Made by a program: the position numbers and the translations under genes. From contig NZ_CP029193.1 in assembly GCF_008642355.1 (NCBI RefSeq), positions 2,504,001 through 2,568,000 on the forward strand: a stretch of 64,000 nucleotides of DNA. The letters run 5' to 3'. Under the pieces are notes generated by a model. It was not told the origin of the DNA. It saw only the letters and a list, made by a program, of their open reading frames with translations, and did not search any database. This stretch comes from Streptomyces venezuelae. Its GTDB lineage: Bacteria > Actinomycetota > Actinomycetes > Streptomycetales > Streptomycetaceae. Positions 1 to 8,421 of this stretch are shown here, piece after piece (position 1 is the first letter of the stretch; each line of letters begins with the position of its first letter).

Positions 1-71
1 AGTTCACGCCTCAAGGGCGGGGCGAACGTCCAGGAGCGACCGGTCATCAGTCTCACCACCACGAAGCGACC

Positions 72-674
72 CTAAGCCGCGACGGGCGCGGCCGATTTGG
101 CGGTCCTTTCGAGTTCGGCGTGGTGGGCCGCGCGGGCCTTCTCGTCGATCTGTGTCTCGTGTTCGGGGCGTACCCCGGTCCGGCCGTCGAGGCTCTCGCG
201 CAGGATGTCGGCGTGTCCGGTATGCCGGGTGGTCTCGCCGAGGACATGGGTCATGGCGGCGAACAGGTTCGTGTTGGGGCAGATCTCCGGCCACCACGGC
301 ACGTGGCCGGGGGCGTCGAGGGGGAGCTCGTTGATCGTCGCGTCCGAGTGTTCCCACGTACGGCGGTAGAGGGCGATGATCTGGTCGCGGGTCTCGTCCT
401 CCGCCGCCCACAGATCGCTGCCGTCGGAGTCCTGCCATCGGCACAGCGCTTCCGGTGACGGGCGGCCGAAGACCTCGCCGAAGTACCTGGCCTCGACAAA
501 TGCCACGTGCTTGACCAGGCCGAGGAGGTTGGTCCCGGTCGCTGTCAAAGGCCGGCGGGCGTCGTACTCGGACAGGCCGTCGAGTTTCCAGAGCAGCGCC
601 TCGCGGTCCCGCCGCAGTCGCCCGTGCAGGTTGTTCTTCGCGAATTCGTCGATCACGCGGCAGGAGCCTGCCAT
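72..674 (-). CDS. DinB-family (DUF664) protein
   Basis: This 200-residue cytoplasmic protein looks like the DinB/DUF664 four-helix-bundle family, whose members often use mycothiol or bind a metal through three histidines. Visible candidates are the His in the LVKHVAF segment near residue 56 and the ETTRHTGHAD segment near residue 150, which matches the family's third-helix HxGHxD motif. Family members act as thiol-dependent transferases or isomerases, but the substrate here cannot be told. The ATG at 674 has only a weak upstream purine run, so a slightly later start is possible. It is separated from the next gene by about 110 bp and is probably its own transcription unit. Confidence 0.8.
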   Translation of the reverse strand: MAGSCRVIDEFAKNNLHGRLRRDREALLWKLDGLSEYDARRPLTATGTNLLGLVKHVAFVEARYFGEVFGRPSPEALCRWQDSDGSDLWAAEDETRDQIIALYRRTWEHSDATINELPLDAPGHVPWWPEICPNTNLFAAMTHVLGETTRHTGHADILRESLDGRTGVRPEHETQIDEKARAAHHAELERTAKSAAPVAA

Positions 675-787
675 GGGCCGGTCTTGGCCTCAAGGTCCTG
701 TGGAGACATGGCCCGGCCGGCGGGGTGACCTTGAAGGGGCGGCGCCCGCGTGCGGGGATGCCGCCCCCGCCGCATACCGGTGCCGGG

Positions 788-2005
788 TCAGGCCACCGGC
801 TCCGGCAGCGTCATGAGGTGGGCGCGGTGGCGGGCTGCCGCGGCGGTCGCCGTCGGGCCGCCCAGCGCGGCCACGCCGATGAGGCGGGGGCCCTGGTAGT
901 AGGCGTAGAGGAGGTCGCCCTCCGGAGTGGTCGGGTCGCCTTCCAGGAGTTCGCAGCGGTCGGCCAGGGAGGGCCGGCCGAACGACTGGAGGCGCAGGGT
1001 GTACTGGTCGCTCCAGAAGGAGGGGAGCGGGGCGCAGGGGGCCGGGTCGCGGGGCGTGCCGGTCAGGGCCGCCACCAGCGTGCGGGCCGCGTGGCGTGCC
1101 GTGTCGCCGGGGACCGACCAGTGTTCGACGCGGCGCGGTACGGGGCCGTAGCGCGGATTCGGGAAGCGGGCCACGTCGCCGACGGCCACCGCGTGCGGGA
1201 GGCCGCCTATGCGCAGGTGGGCGTCGCAGAGGATGCCGTCGGTCAGGTCCAGCCCCGGCGTCGCCGCCAGCCATTCCGTGTTGGGGAGCGAGCCGATCGC
1301 TTCGACGATCAGGTCCGCCCGTAGTTCCGTGCCGTCGTCCAGGACGCAGCCCTCCGGGGTGAGTTCCGTGGCCAGGCGGCCCATGTGGAAACGTACTCCC
1401 CGCGCCTCGTGGCGGAGGCGGAGCGCCCGCGCCAGGTGCGGGCCGAGCGCCGACGCCATCGGTTCCGTCTCCGGCGCCACGACGGTCACCGCGCACCCCG
1501 CCGTGCGCGCGGTGGCCGCCACCTCGCAGCCGATGAAACCCGACCCGATCACTGATACCCGGGCGCCCGCCGCCAGCCCGGCGGCCAGGGCCGTCGAGTC
1601 CTCCAGCGTGCGGACGACGTGCCGGGGCGGGCCCCCGGGCATCGGGAGCCTGCGTGGCCGCACCCCCGTCGCGGCCACCAGACCCTCGTACATGTGGACC
1701 GATCCGTCGGTCAGTGTGAGCGTGCGCGCCGTGAGGTCCGCGGCCGTCACGGCGGAGCCGAGTCGCCACTCGACGTCCTCGACGCTGGGGCGCCTGCGCA
1801 GTTCCGTGCCGGCCGCGAGCGCGTGTCCCGCGAGTACCGCCTTGGACAGCGGCGGGCGGTTGTACGGGAGGTGGGGCTCGTCGCCGAAGACGGTGATCGC
1901 ACCGTGCCAGCCCGCCGCGCGGAGCTGTTCGGCCGCGCGCAGACCGCCGAGCGACGCTCCCACGACCGCGATGCCGCGGCTCTCCCCCCTGCTCGCCCCC
2001 GCCAC
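788..2005 (-). CDS. FAD-dependent ferredoxin reductase (P450 redox partner)
   Basis: A 405-residue pyridine-nucleotide-disulfide-family flavoprotein. The N-terminal FAD dinucleotide motif VVGASLGGLRAAEQL lies near residues 13–27, a second GxGxxG motif (VIGSGFIGCEVA) mid-protein should bind NAD(P)H, and HAVAVGDVARFPN is the family's C-terminal FAD motif. This matches putidaredoxin-reductase-like enzymes that pass electrons from NAD(P)H to a ferredoxin. The GTG start lies 3 nt after the ferredoxin stop, so the two are probably co-translated. It is the last gene of the leftward ring-cleavage operon and most plausibly serves the cytochrome P450 at 10167–11435, the only P450 in the window. The physiological partner is inferred. 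Confidence 0.88.
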   Translation of the reverse strand: MAGASRGESRGIAVVGASLGGLRAAEQLRAAGWHGAITVFGDEPHLPYNRPPLSKAVLAGHALAAGTELRRRPSVEDVEWRLGSAVTAADLTARTLTLTDGSVHMYEGLVAATGVRPRRLPMPGGPPRHVVRTLEDSTALAAGLAAGARVSVIGSGFIGCEVAATARTAGCAVTVVAPETEPMASALGPHLARALRLRHEARGVRFHMGRLATELTPEGCVLDDGTELRADLIVEAIGSLPNTEWLAATPGLDLTDGILCDAHLRIGGLPHAVAVGDVARFPNPRYGPVPRRVEHWSVPGDTARHAARTLVAALTGTPRDPAPCAPLPSFWSDQYTLRLQSFGRPSLADRCELLEGDPTTPEGDLLYAYYQGPRLIGVAALGGPTATAAAARHRAHLMTLPEPVA

Positions 2006-2008
2006 GTC

Positions 2009-2197
2009 TCAGCCCTCGACCCGGATGGCCTGCAGCGGGCATACGTCGGCCGCGTCCTCGGCGTCGGCGCGCAGCGCCGCGTCGGGCGAGTCCACGTACG
2101 CGAGGCGGCCCTCGTCGTCGAGCCGGAAGATGTCCGGTGCGGCGAAGACGCACTGCCCGTGGTCCTGGCAGACGTCCAGGTCGACTGTCACCCTCAT
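2009..2197 (-). CDS. 3Fe-4S type ferredoxin
   Basis: A 62-residue acidic ferredoxin of the kind that feeds electrons to Streptomyces P450s. The cysteine pattern is C10-x5-C16 (CQDHGQC) and C53-P, three cysteines in the spacing of 3Fe-4S ferredoxins, with the canonical second cysteine of a 4Fe-4S cluster missing. The ATG at 2197 is preceded by a GAGGGAG ribosome-binding stretch. A larger open frame extends upstream but shadows the neighbouring hydrolase gene. It sits directly upstream of the ferredoxin reductase, so the pair forms a complete electron-transfer chain inside the catabolic operon. Confidence 0.92.
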   Translation of the reverse strand: MRVTVDLDVCQDHGQCVFAAPDIFRLDDEGRLAYVDSPDAALRADAEDAADVCPLQAIRVEG

Positions 2198-2262
2198 CTG
2201 GCCGGTCAACTCCCTCGGCTCGCAGGTTGCTTTGACTCGCTGGTTCCTTGTGCGGATTCCGT

Positions 2263-3120
2263 TCAGCGGCGTGGTGGTCTGATGCCCCGGTACTCCCAGT
2301 CGCCGCCCAGCGCCGTGGAGAGGACCTCCTCCGACTCCGTGGGCTGGGCGCCGACGTCTCGGCGGATGGCTGTCGGGCCGGTGACGACGTGGTTGGTGAG
2401 GCGTCCCAGGCCCTCCGCCTCGACCTCGACGACGTCGCCGGGGCGGACCGGGCGGGAGCCCGCGGGCGTGCCGGAGAGCAGGACGTCCCCGGGTTCGAGA
2501 GTGATCGTGCGGGCGATGTCGGCGACGAGGTAGTGCATGTCCCACTGCATCTCGTCGGTCGAGCCGTCCTGCGCGAGTTCGCCGTTGACGTACGTGCGGA
2601 GGTGTTTGCCGCGGAAGTCCCAGCCTGTGACCAGGCCCGGTCCGAGCGGGCAGAGCGTGTCGGAGCCCTTGACGCGGAGCATCGAACCGGCGTCGGTGTC
2701 CCGGAAGTCGTGCAGGCCGTAGTCGTTCGCGACGGTGTAGCCCGCGATGTACGCACCCGCCTCGTCCGGTGCCACGTTGCGGCAGGTGCGGCCGATGACG
2801 ATGCCGATCTCCCCCTCGTAGTTGAGGTACTTGCACCCTTCGGGGCGTACGACGGCGCCGCCGTGGCTGTTGAGGGCCGAGACCGGCTTGTGGAAGTAGG
2901 TGGGGGCGGGTGGCAGGGCGGCGCCGAACTCTTCGACCCTGCTGCGGTGGTTGAGGTGGACGGCGATCACCTTGGACGGGTGTACGGGTGGGAGGTGGTG
3001 GGCCTCGGACGTCTTGACGCGGCGGCCGTCGGGGGCGATCAGTTCGTCGCCCTCGCGCACGACCTGGACGGCGGAGCCGTCGAGCAGGATGCGGCGGTAC
3101 TCGGTCGTGGTCGCCCTCAT
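2263..3120 (-). CDS. Fumarylacetoacetate hydrolase family protein (HpaG-like isomerase/decarboxylase)
   Basis: A 285-residue FAH-family enzyme. The metal-binding acidic triad is visible as E102 and E104 in the YEGEIGIVIG motif and D133 in ANDYGLHDF. In the homoprotocatechuate pathway such a protein isomerises or decarboxylates the ring-cleavage product after aldehyde oxidation (HpaG: 2-hydroxyhepta-2,4-diene-1,7-dioate isomerase / OPET decarboxylase). The ATG overlaps the dioxygenase stop by 4 bp (ATGA), so translation is coupled. The neighbours HpaD and HpaE support the role, although FAH proteins also hydrolyse acylpyruvates and the exact substrate cannot be read from the sequence. Confidence 0.85.
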   Translation of the reverse strand: MRATTTEYRRILLDGSAVQVVREGDELIAPDGRRVKTSEAHHLPPVHPSKVIAVHLNHRSRVEEFGAALPPAPTYFHKPVSALNSHGGAVVRPEGCKYLNYEGEIGIVIGRTCRNVAPDEAGAYIAGYTVANDYGLHDFRDTDAGSMLRVKGSDTLCPLGPGLVTGWDFRGKHLRTYVNGELAQDGSTDEMQWDMHYLVADIARTITLEPGDVLLSGTPAGSRPVRPGDVVEVEAEGLGRLTNHVVTGPTAIRRDVGAQPTESEEVLSTALGGDWEYRGIRPPRR

Positions 3121-4031
3121 GTCGTCGCCTCCGCCGCCGTGTACGAACCCGTCCAGCCCGTGGCCGGGCGGTCGAACCACAGGTGCATCTGGCCCGTGCC
3201 GATGGAGTTCTCGTACGCGCTGTAGGCGCGGCCGGGAGCGGTGCAGCGCTCTTCGCCCAGCGCGCCGATCATCATGAGGTAGTGCCCGAACCGTGCCTCC
3301 GGCTTGTACGTCAGGAACTCCGGCATGGTGCGCAGGACTTGGGCGTGGTCGCCGCGTTCGAGCCATGCGATCCGCGCGCGGTCGGCGGCGCGCGCCTCGG
3401 GTGTACGGATGTGGGCGGGGTCGCTGGACTCGTGGGCGCGGAGTTCGCGCAGCGGCCAGAACGTGTGCGAGAGGGCGCCGGACGCGATGAGCAGGACCCT
3501 GCGTCCGGGGAGCGCGCCGATGCCGTCGGCGAGCGCCCGGCCGAGCCGCAGGTGGTCCTCGGCGTCACCGGTCTGGCAGACCCCGATCGAGACCCACTTC
3601 TTTGCGGGGAGGCCGTGGCCCAGGTACGTCCACAGGTTGATGGTGGCGTAGTACACGGGCAGGAAGGGGTCGTCGATCGGGGTGATCCAGGTGTCGTGCT
3701 TCTCGGCGAACCGGGCCACGGAGTGGGCGAGTTCGGGATCGCCGGGGTAGTCGTACGGCATGCGGCACATGCCGCGCGGCAGCTCTTCGGAGGTGAACAG
3801 GCCGGCGCGGCGGGCCTGTGCGGAGACCACGAACTCGACGGTGGTCGCCCAGTGCGAGTCGAGGACGACGACGGTGTCGTAGTCGAGCGTCTCGAAGACG
3901 TCGGCGCGCAGCCTGCGCAGGCCGGGGACGAGGCTGATCTCCCGGCCGTCGTTGAGCTCTCTGCGGGTGGGTTCGGGCAGCACGATGGTGGGGACGTGGG
4001 CGAGGAGGCCCGCGCCGACGATCTCACCCAT
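3117..4031 (-). CDS. hpaD: 3,4-dihydroxyphenylacetate 2,3-dioxygenase-like class III extradiol dioxygenase
   Basis: A 304-residue LigB-superfamily ring-cleaving dioxygenase. It follows the layout of HpaD/HpcB: H12 (AHVP) and H60 (LDSHW) with E274 (YENSIGTGQ) as the Fe(II) facial triad, and H189 in the SGALSH acid/base motif. The SEELPRG and YPGDPEL segments are also shared with homoprotocatechuate 2,3-dioxygenases as I remember them. The expected reaction is proximal extradiol cleavage of homoprotocatechuate or a close catechol to a muconic semialdehyde, the substrate of the upstream dehydrogenase. Its start overlaps that gene by 8 bp, and its stop overlaps the FAH gene by 4 bp. Confidence 0.86.
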   Translation of the reverse strand: MGEIVGAGLLAHVPTIVLPEPTRRELNDGREISLVPGLRRLRADVFETLDYDTVVVLDSHWATTVEFVVSAQARRAGLFTSEELPRGMCRMPYDYPGDPELAHSVARFAEKHDTWITPIDDPFLPVYYATINLWTYLGHGLPAKKWVSIGVCQTGDAEDHLRLGRALADGIGALPGRRVLLIASGALSHTFWPLRELRAHESSDPAHIRTPEARAADRARIAWLERGDHAQVLRTMPEFLTYKPEARFGHYLMMIGALGEERCTAPGRAYSAYENSIGTGQMHLWFDRPATGWTGSYTAAEATT

Positions 4032-5586
4032 GGTCGGACCACCCCTTCGGCGCCGTCACCGTGTTCTTCAGGTCGCAGTAGAAGTCGAAGGACCAGTCGC
4101 CGCCCTCGCGCCCGATGCCGGAGCGGCGCGAGCCGCCGAAGGGTGCGGAGAGGTCGCGTACGTAGAAGCAGTTGACCCAGACCGTGCCCGCGACGAGCCG
4201 TGCGGCGATCCGCGCCGCGCGCTCGCGGTCCCCGGCGGCGAGGGTGGCGGCGAGCCCGAAACGGGTGCCGTTGGCGAGGCGCACCGCCTCGTCCTCGTCG
4301 CCGTCGGGGAAGGTCTGGAGGGTGAGGACGGGGCCGAAGACCTCTTCCTGGACGATCTCGGAGTCCTGGTCGACGTCGGTGAGGAGGGTGGGGAAGTAGT
4401 AGTTTCCGCCCGATGCGTCGGACAGCCGGGTGTCGGGGGCGCCGCCCACGAGGGCTTCGGCTCCCGCCGCGAGCGCTCGGCGTACGAATCCGTCCACGCG
4501 CTCCACGTGCCGGGGGTGGATGCTGGGCCCGATGTCCGTGGCCTCGTCGCGCGGGTCGCCCCGGGTCAGCTTGGCGACGCGGTCGAGGAAGCGGCCGAGG
4601 AAGGCGTCGCGCACGGACTCCTCCACGAGGATGCGGGTGGCGGCGAGGCAGACCTGGCCCGCGTTGTCGTACTGCTCCACGGCGAGGTCGGCGGCCAGGT
4701 CCAGGTCGGCGTCGGCGAGGACGAGCAGCGGCGACTTGCCGCCGAGCTCGAAGCTGCACGGGGTGAGGTGCGCGGCGGCGGCGGTGGCGATGCGGTGGGC
4801 GGTGGGCACGGAGCCGGTGAAGCTGATGCGGCGCACGGCGGGGTGGGCGGTGAGGGGTGCGCCGACCTCGTCCCCGTACCCCTGCACGACGTTGAAGACC
4901 CCGGGCGGCAGCCCCGCCTCGTGCGTGATGTCCGCGAGGAGGGAGGCGGTGAGCGGCGTCCACTCGGCGGGCTTGAGCACGACGGTCGAGCCCGACGCGA
5001 GCGCCGGGGCGATCTTCCAGCTGGCCAGCATCAGCGGGGCGTTCCACGGCGTGATGAGGACGGCGGGGCCCGCGGGGTCCCAGGTGACGTGGTTGGTGTG
5101 GCCGCGGGTCTCGAAGTCGGGGCGGGAGAGGGCGAGGAGGCGGTCGGCGAAGTAGCGGAAGTTGTGGGCGACGCGGGGCAGGACGCCGTGGCGGTGCGAG
5201 CGGAGGAGGGCGCCGTTGTCGGCGGTCTCTACGGCGGCGAGCTCTTCGGCGCGGGCGTCGACGCCGTCGGCGACGGCGTGCAGCAGCGCGGCGCGCTCCG
5301 CCGGGGGTGTGGCGGCCCAGCCGGGGAACGCGGCGTCCGCGGCGGCCACCGCCGCGCGGGCCTCGGCGGCGGTGCCGCGGGCGATCTCGGCGAGTGGGGC
5401 GCCGTCGATGGGCGAGTGGTCGGTAAAGGTGGCAGTGGGTGCGTGGGTGGCGGAGGTGACGCGGGCGCCGGCGATCCAGTGGCGGGTGTCGACGGGGACA
5501 TTGGCGACGGTCGCCGTGTGGGGGGTCGCCGTGGGGTTCCCTGCGGGCGGTGGGTTCCCCGGGGGCTTGGCGGCGGGAGGAGCCAT
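4024..5586 (-). CDS. hpaE: HpaE-like muconic-semialdehyde dehydrogenase
   Basis: A 520-residue NAD(P)-dependent aldehyde dehydrogenase. Catalytic C313 lies in GQVCLAATR, the general base E280 in the FELGGKSP motif, and the cofactor-fold segment FTGSVPTA precedes them. The C-terminal VRDLSAPFGGSRRSGIGREGG resembles 5-carboxymethyl-2-hydroxymuconate-semialdehyde dehydrogenase. The ATG at 5586 is preceded by GGAGGCAGAG, a strong ribosome-binding site. An in-frame TTG at 5625 would place the N-terminus inside the operator and is rejected. The first roughly 25 residues are proline/alanine-rich and dispensable-looking. This is the first gene of the leftward operon, and a palindrome at 5609–5624 lies just upstream. 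Confidence 0.87.
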   Translation of the reverse strand: MAPPAAKPPGNPPPAGNPTATPHTATVANVPVDTRHWIAGARVTSATHAPTATFTDHSPIDGAPLAEIARGTAAEARAAVAAADAAFPGWAATPPAERAALLHAVADGVDARAEELAAVETADNGALLRSHRHGVLPRVAHNFRYFADRLLALSRPDFETRGHTNHVTWDPAGPAVLITPWNAPLMLASWKIAPALASGSTVVLKPAEWTPLTASLLADITHEAGLPPGVFNVVQGYGDEVGAPLTAHPAVRRISFTGSVPTAHRIATAAAAHLTPCSFELGGKSPLLVLADADLDLAADLAVEQYDNAGQVCLAATRILVEESVRDAFLGRFLDRVAKLTRGDPRDEATDIGPSIHPRHVERVDGFVRRALAAGAEALVGGAPDTRLSDASGGNYYFPTLLTDVDQDSEIVQEEVFGPVLTLQTFPDGDEDEAVRLANGTRFGLAATLAAGDRERAARIAARLVAGTVWVNCFYVRDLSAPFGGSRRSGIGREGGDWSFDFYCDLKNTVTAPKGWSDHG

Positions 5587-5608
5587 CTCTGCCTCCGATC
5601 CTCCAGTT

Positions 5609-5624
5609 CGTTTGAACCCAAACA
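5609..5624. promoter_or_regulatory. Palindromic operator 1 (upstream of hpaE)
   Basis: The site reads CGTTTG-AACC-CAAACA, an inverted repeat with 6-bp arms (one mismatch) and a 4-bp spacer, 22 bp upstream of the hpaE ATG. It is one of five related sites in the locus. The arrangement suits binding by a dimeric MarR-type regulator. The assignment to the MarR gene at 6868–7446 is inferred. Confidence 0.75.
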
Positions 5625-5683
5625 ACGTTAGGGAGGGGTCGGGGTGGGGTCAACCCCTAGTGGGCACGCGGGCGTTGAGTTAC

Positions 5684-5699
5684 CGTTTGAACCCAAACG
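5684..5699. promoter_or_regulatory. Palindromic operator 2 (upstream of the amidase gene)
   Basis: The site reads CGTTTG-AACC-CAAACG, a perfect 6-4-6 palindrome and the best copy of the five. It lies 28 bp upstream of the ATG of the gamma-glutamyl amidase gene. With operator 1 it brackets the divergent hpaE/amidase promoter region. Confidence 0.8.
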
Positions 5700-5727
5700 A
5701 ACGACCGCACGCCTTCGGAAGCCAGCC

Positions 5728-6510
5728 ATGCCGATGCCCCGGCCCGCGCGCGCCCGCCCGCTCATCGCTCTCCCCCAGCGGTACGCCGCGACGACCTCCG
5801 CCCTGCGCTACGCCGCCGTCGTCACGGCACGCGCCCTCGCCGACGCGGTGTACCGCGCGGGCGGCGAGCCGTTCATGATGCATCCGGGCCCGCCGGACGA
5901 GGCGGCCGAACGCCTCGCGCGCTGCGCCGGGCTGCTGCTCCCCGGCGGCGGGGACGTCGCGCCTTGGCGATACGCGACGGGGGCAGGGGCCGGGGCCGCC
6001 GGTGCGGGGACCGAGGTCGAGGTGCACGGCGCCGTGTACGACGTCGACGACGCGCAGGACGACTTCGACCTGGCGCTCGCCCGGTGCGCGCTGTCCCGGG
6101 GACTCCCGACCCTGGCGGTCTGCCGGGGCATGCAGGTGGTCAACGTCGCACTCGGCGGGACGCTGCGGCAGGACATGGGAGGCCCGGCGGCGGAACACCG
6201 GCACAAGGTGCATGCGGTGCGGGTTGCGGCGGGGTCGGTGGTGGGGCGGACGCTCGGCGCCACGCGGGCGGACGTGTCCTGCTACCACCACCAGTGCGTG
6301 GAACTCCCGGGCCGGGGCCTCGCCCCCTCGGCGTGGGCGGCCGACGGAACGATCGAGGCCCTCGAACTGCCGGACGGCAGAGGCTGGTTCGCCGCGGTCC
6401 AGTGGCACCCGGAGGACACGGCGACGGCGGACGCGGGACAGCAGGGCCTGTTCGGAGGGCTGGTCCGGGCGGCGGGGGCTTGGACGGAGCGGGACGCGTG
6501 GGTGAGTTGA
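5728..6510 (+). CDS. PuuD-like class I gamma-glutamyl hydrolase (GATase1 family)
   Basis: A 260-residue class I glutamine-amidotransferase-like hydrolase of the gamma-glutamyl-GABA hydrolase (PuuD) family. The nucleophile C122 sits in the elbow VCRGMQVVN, with H217 and E219 in QWHPED completing the triad. The oxyanion-side LLPGGGDVAPWRY motif is also present. It should release glutamate from a gamma-glutamylated amine or acid. The ATG at 5728 has GGAAG upstream and lies behind operator 2; longer in-frame extensions would run through the operator. A matching GS-like ligase at 8662 is in the same locus, so the two probably put on and take off a glutamyl group. Confidence 0.86.
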   Translation: MPMPRPARARPLIALPQRYAATTSALRYAAVVTARALADAVYRAGGEPFMMHPGPPDEAAERLARCAGLLLPGGGDVAPWRYATGAGAGAAGAGTEVEVHGAVYDVDDAQDDFDLALARCALSRGLPTLAVCRGMQVVNVALGGTLRQDMGGPAAEHRHKVHAVRVAAGSVVGRTLGATRADVSCYHHQCVELPGRGLAPSAWAADGTIEALELPDGRGWFAAVQWHPEDTATADAGQQGLFGGLVRAAGAWTERDAWVS

Positions 6511-6867
6511 GGGGGGTGGGGGTCCTGGGGAGGGCAGACGGTCTCGCGGTACGGCGGAGGGCGGGAGGGGTGCGTCGGTGAGGGGGGCGGCGACCCGGCC
6601 GCTTGGCCTGGGGGCGGCGTGGGAGTGCGGCAGTTGAAGGGTGGCGGGGGGCGGACGCCGCACGGGAGAGCCGAGACGGGTACGGCGGGTGACGGGTGAC
6701 CGGGGGGGCTGGGCGGTCTTCGCCTGGAGGCGGCGCGGAACGTGCGGGGCAGTTGGCCGCTGTCGGGGGGCCGGGCGGCTGCACTCACGGGTGCCGGACC
6801 GCGCGTAAACCGACAGGGGCAGTGGCCCCGGCGGGGTGGCGGGTGACGGGAGTCTCTCGCGCGGGGG
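6511..6867. other. G-rich intergenic stretch without a supported gene
   Basis: This 357-bp gap lies between the convergent amidase and MarR genes. The + strand is strikingly G-rich, with runs such as GGGGGGTGGGGG at its left end and several GGGTGAC direct repeats. Open frames here lack ribosome-binding sites and recognisable motifs. It may act as a bidirectional termination zone or form G-quadruplexes; no clean hairpin was found. Confidence 0.5.
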
Positions 6868-7446
6868 TCAGGCGGCTGGTCTGGGTTTGCGGCCGCTTCG
6901 GCGGGGGGCCGGGGGTGCGCCGTTCAGGAGGTCCTGGCGGCGGTCGTCGCCCTTCTCCTCCGTCCGAACGACGATCTTGCGGAGCAGGTCCGCCAGCGTC
7001 TCGCACTCCGCGTCCGTCAACCCCTCCGTGACGAAGGCCTCTTCCGCGTTGAAGGCGGGGAAGACCTCGTTCATCGTCCGCTCCCCCTCCTCCGTGAGCC
7101 GGAGCAGGACGAGCCTGCCGTCGTCCGGGTGGCCCCGGCGTTCGAGCAGGCCCCGGCCCATCAGCGTGCGGGCGACGCCCGTCAACGTGCCCTTGGAGAT
7201 GCCGGCCTCCTCGGCGACGTACCGCGTCTCCATCTCGCCCCAGATCCAGACCACATAGAGCACGACGAACGACGTCCACGTCAGTTCGGCCCCGCGCAGC
7301 ACGGAGTTCTCGAAGTGCTGCCGGACCGCCGCGGCCGCCCGGTAGATGTTCGACACCGCGGCCATCTGCTCGTACGCGACGGGTGTGCCGCCGAGCTTGA
7401 CCCTGACCGCCTTCTCGGTCTCGTGGATGGTGCGATCGCCTGTCAC
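6868..7446 (-). CDS. MarR-family transcriptional regulator
   Basis: A 192-residue winged-helix MarR protein. The recognition region reads RYVAEEAGISKGTLTGVARTLMGRGLLERRGHPDDGRLVLLRLTEEG (named here in part: SKGTLTGVARTL is the recognition helix, DDGRLVLLRLT the wing). MarR proteins usually repress nearby catabolic operons and are released by a pathway aromatic; HpaR of homoprotocatechuate operons is of this family. The GTG at 7446 is chosen because GGAGGG lies 7 nt upstream, whereas the ATG at 7485 has no such site. Its own upstream region carries a variant of the shared palindrome, so autoregulation is likely. The C-terminus is basic and probably disordered. Confidence 0.88.
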   Translation of the reverse strand: MTGDRTIHETEKAVRVKLGGTPVAYEQMAAVSNIYRAAAAVRQHFENSVLRGAELTWTSFVVLYVVWIWGEMETRYVAEEAGISKGTLTGVARTLMGRGLLERRGHPDDGRLVLLRLTEEGERTMNEVFPAFNAEEAFVTEGLTDAECETLADLLRKIVVRTEEKGDDRRQDLLNGAPPAPRRSGRKPRPAA

Positions 7447-7487
7447 GTCCTCGCCCTCCTCCTGCCGCCGCCGCGGTGCATACATCT

Positions 7488-7503
7488 CGTACGGGGTCGA
7501 ACG
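7488..7503. promoter_or_regulatory. Palindromic operator 3 (upstream of marR)
   Basis: Read on the minus strand it is CGTTCG-ACCC-CGTACG, a degenerate member of the CGTTTG-N4-CAAACG family, 41 bp upstream of the MarR start. It is closest to operator 4, sharing the CCC-CGTACG half. A weaker site at the regulator's own promoter fits autoregulation (inference). Confidence 0.6.
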
Positions 7504-7585
7504 ATAACGCGTCCCGCGTGCATTGATGCTCGGAGCGGGGGCGAGCGACGGAACAGACGGAACAGGGGCGGAGCAACGCCGGTCC

Positions 7586-8377
7586 TCAAAGGCCTCGTTC
7601 CAGCAGTGTGCCGCCGTTCCAGGTGACGCCGACCTGGCGGTAGTACGCGGCGATGGGCTCGTCGACCGTGAGCTCGGCCAGCTCCTCCGTGGGCGCGTCG
7701 AAGAGAGCCAGGTCCGCGTCGCCCGACCACGCCCGGCCGCCCTCGAACGCGGCGGCGCCCGAAGCGATCAGCTCGTCGAGGGCGAGACCCTTGCCGTCGA
7801 TCGCGGGCAGCTGACGGTGATGGGCCATGGGGTGCGCGTTGACGAACCCGTCGGTCTCGGAGGGTTCGCGCAGGGTCACCACCGCCTCGGCGAGGCGGCG
7901 GTCGGCTGCGGCGAGCGTCGCGCCGAAGACGGCACCGGACTCGATGCGGGGGGCGGGACCGTAGGGGTGGGGGCGGGTGAGGTGGATGGAGCCGAGCTTT
8001 TTCGGATAGCCCTGGTGGTTGCCGCGGGCGACGGCGAAGTCCTTGTCGACCCAGATGTAGACGCAGCGGGAGTAGGTGCGGGCGCGGTAGGCGCAGCGGA
8101 CCACCGCGAAGCACTCCTTGTACTGGGCGCGGACGGGGTCGAGCAGCTCGGCCCTGTCGGCACCGCACGACTGCCAGTCGGCCCAGATGAGGGCGACGGC
8201 ACCGGGGTCCTCGGGGGCCATCTCCAGTGGTTCGGGGAGGAGTTCGCGGACGCGTGCGGGGTCGGTGCGGTACTCGACGGTGAGGAGGTCGCCGGAGTAG
8301 TGCCAGGGGGGTGCGGGGATGAGGGAGGAGCGGCCGGTGGCACTCTTGGGCGGGTAGAACCCGCGGGCTCCGATCAT
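7586..8377 (-). CDS. Acetoacetate decarboxylase family protein
   Basis: A 263-residue member of the acetoacetate-decarboxylase fold. The NHQGYPKKLGSIHL segment contains the Lys-Lys pair that in true decarboxylases provides the Schiff-base lysine, and a conserved VALIWADWQSCG strand precedes it. A role in decarboxylating a beta-keto or oxo-acid from ring cleavage is attractive but inferred, since many homologues have unrelated or unknown functions. I favour the ATG at 8377, with GGAG 10 nt upstream. An in-frame ATG at 8404 would begin one base from operator 4. It is transcribed leftward towards the MarR gene, with a gap of about 140 bp. Confidence 0.8.
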   Translation of the reverse strand: MIGARGFYPPKSATGRSSLIPAPPWHYSGDLLTVEYRTDPARVRELLPEPLEMAPEDPGAVALIWADWQSCGADRAELLDPVRAQYKECFAVVRCAYRARTYSRCVYIWVDKDFAVARGNHQGYPKKLGSIHLTRPHPYGPAPRIESGAVFGATLAAADRRLAEAVVTLREPSETDGFVNAHPMAHHRQLPAIDGKGLALDELIASGAAAFEGGRAWSGDADLALFDAPTEELAELTVDEPIAAYYRQVGVTWNGGTLLERGL

Positions 8378-8405
8378 GATCGGCACGCTCCCTCCCGGGC
8401 GCATT

Positions 8406-8421
8406 CGTTTGAGCCCGTACG
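8406..8421. promoter_or_regulatory. Palindromic operator 4 (upstream of the decarboxylase-like gene)
   Basis: The site reads CGTTTG-AGCC-CGTACG, with the left arm identical to operators 1 and 2 and the right arm altered at two positions. It lies 28 bp upstream of the preferred ATG of the acetoacetate-decarboxylase-like gene, the same spacing as operator 2. Confidence 0.68.
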
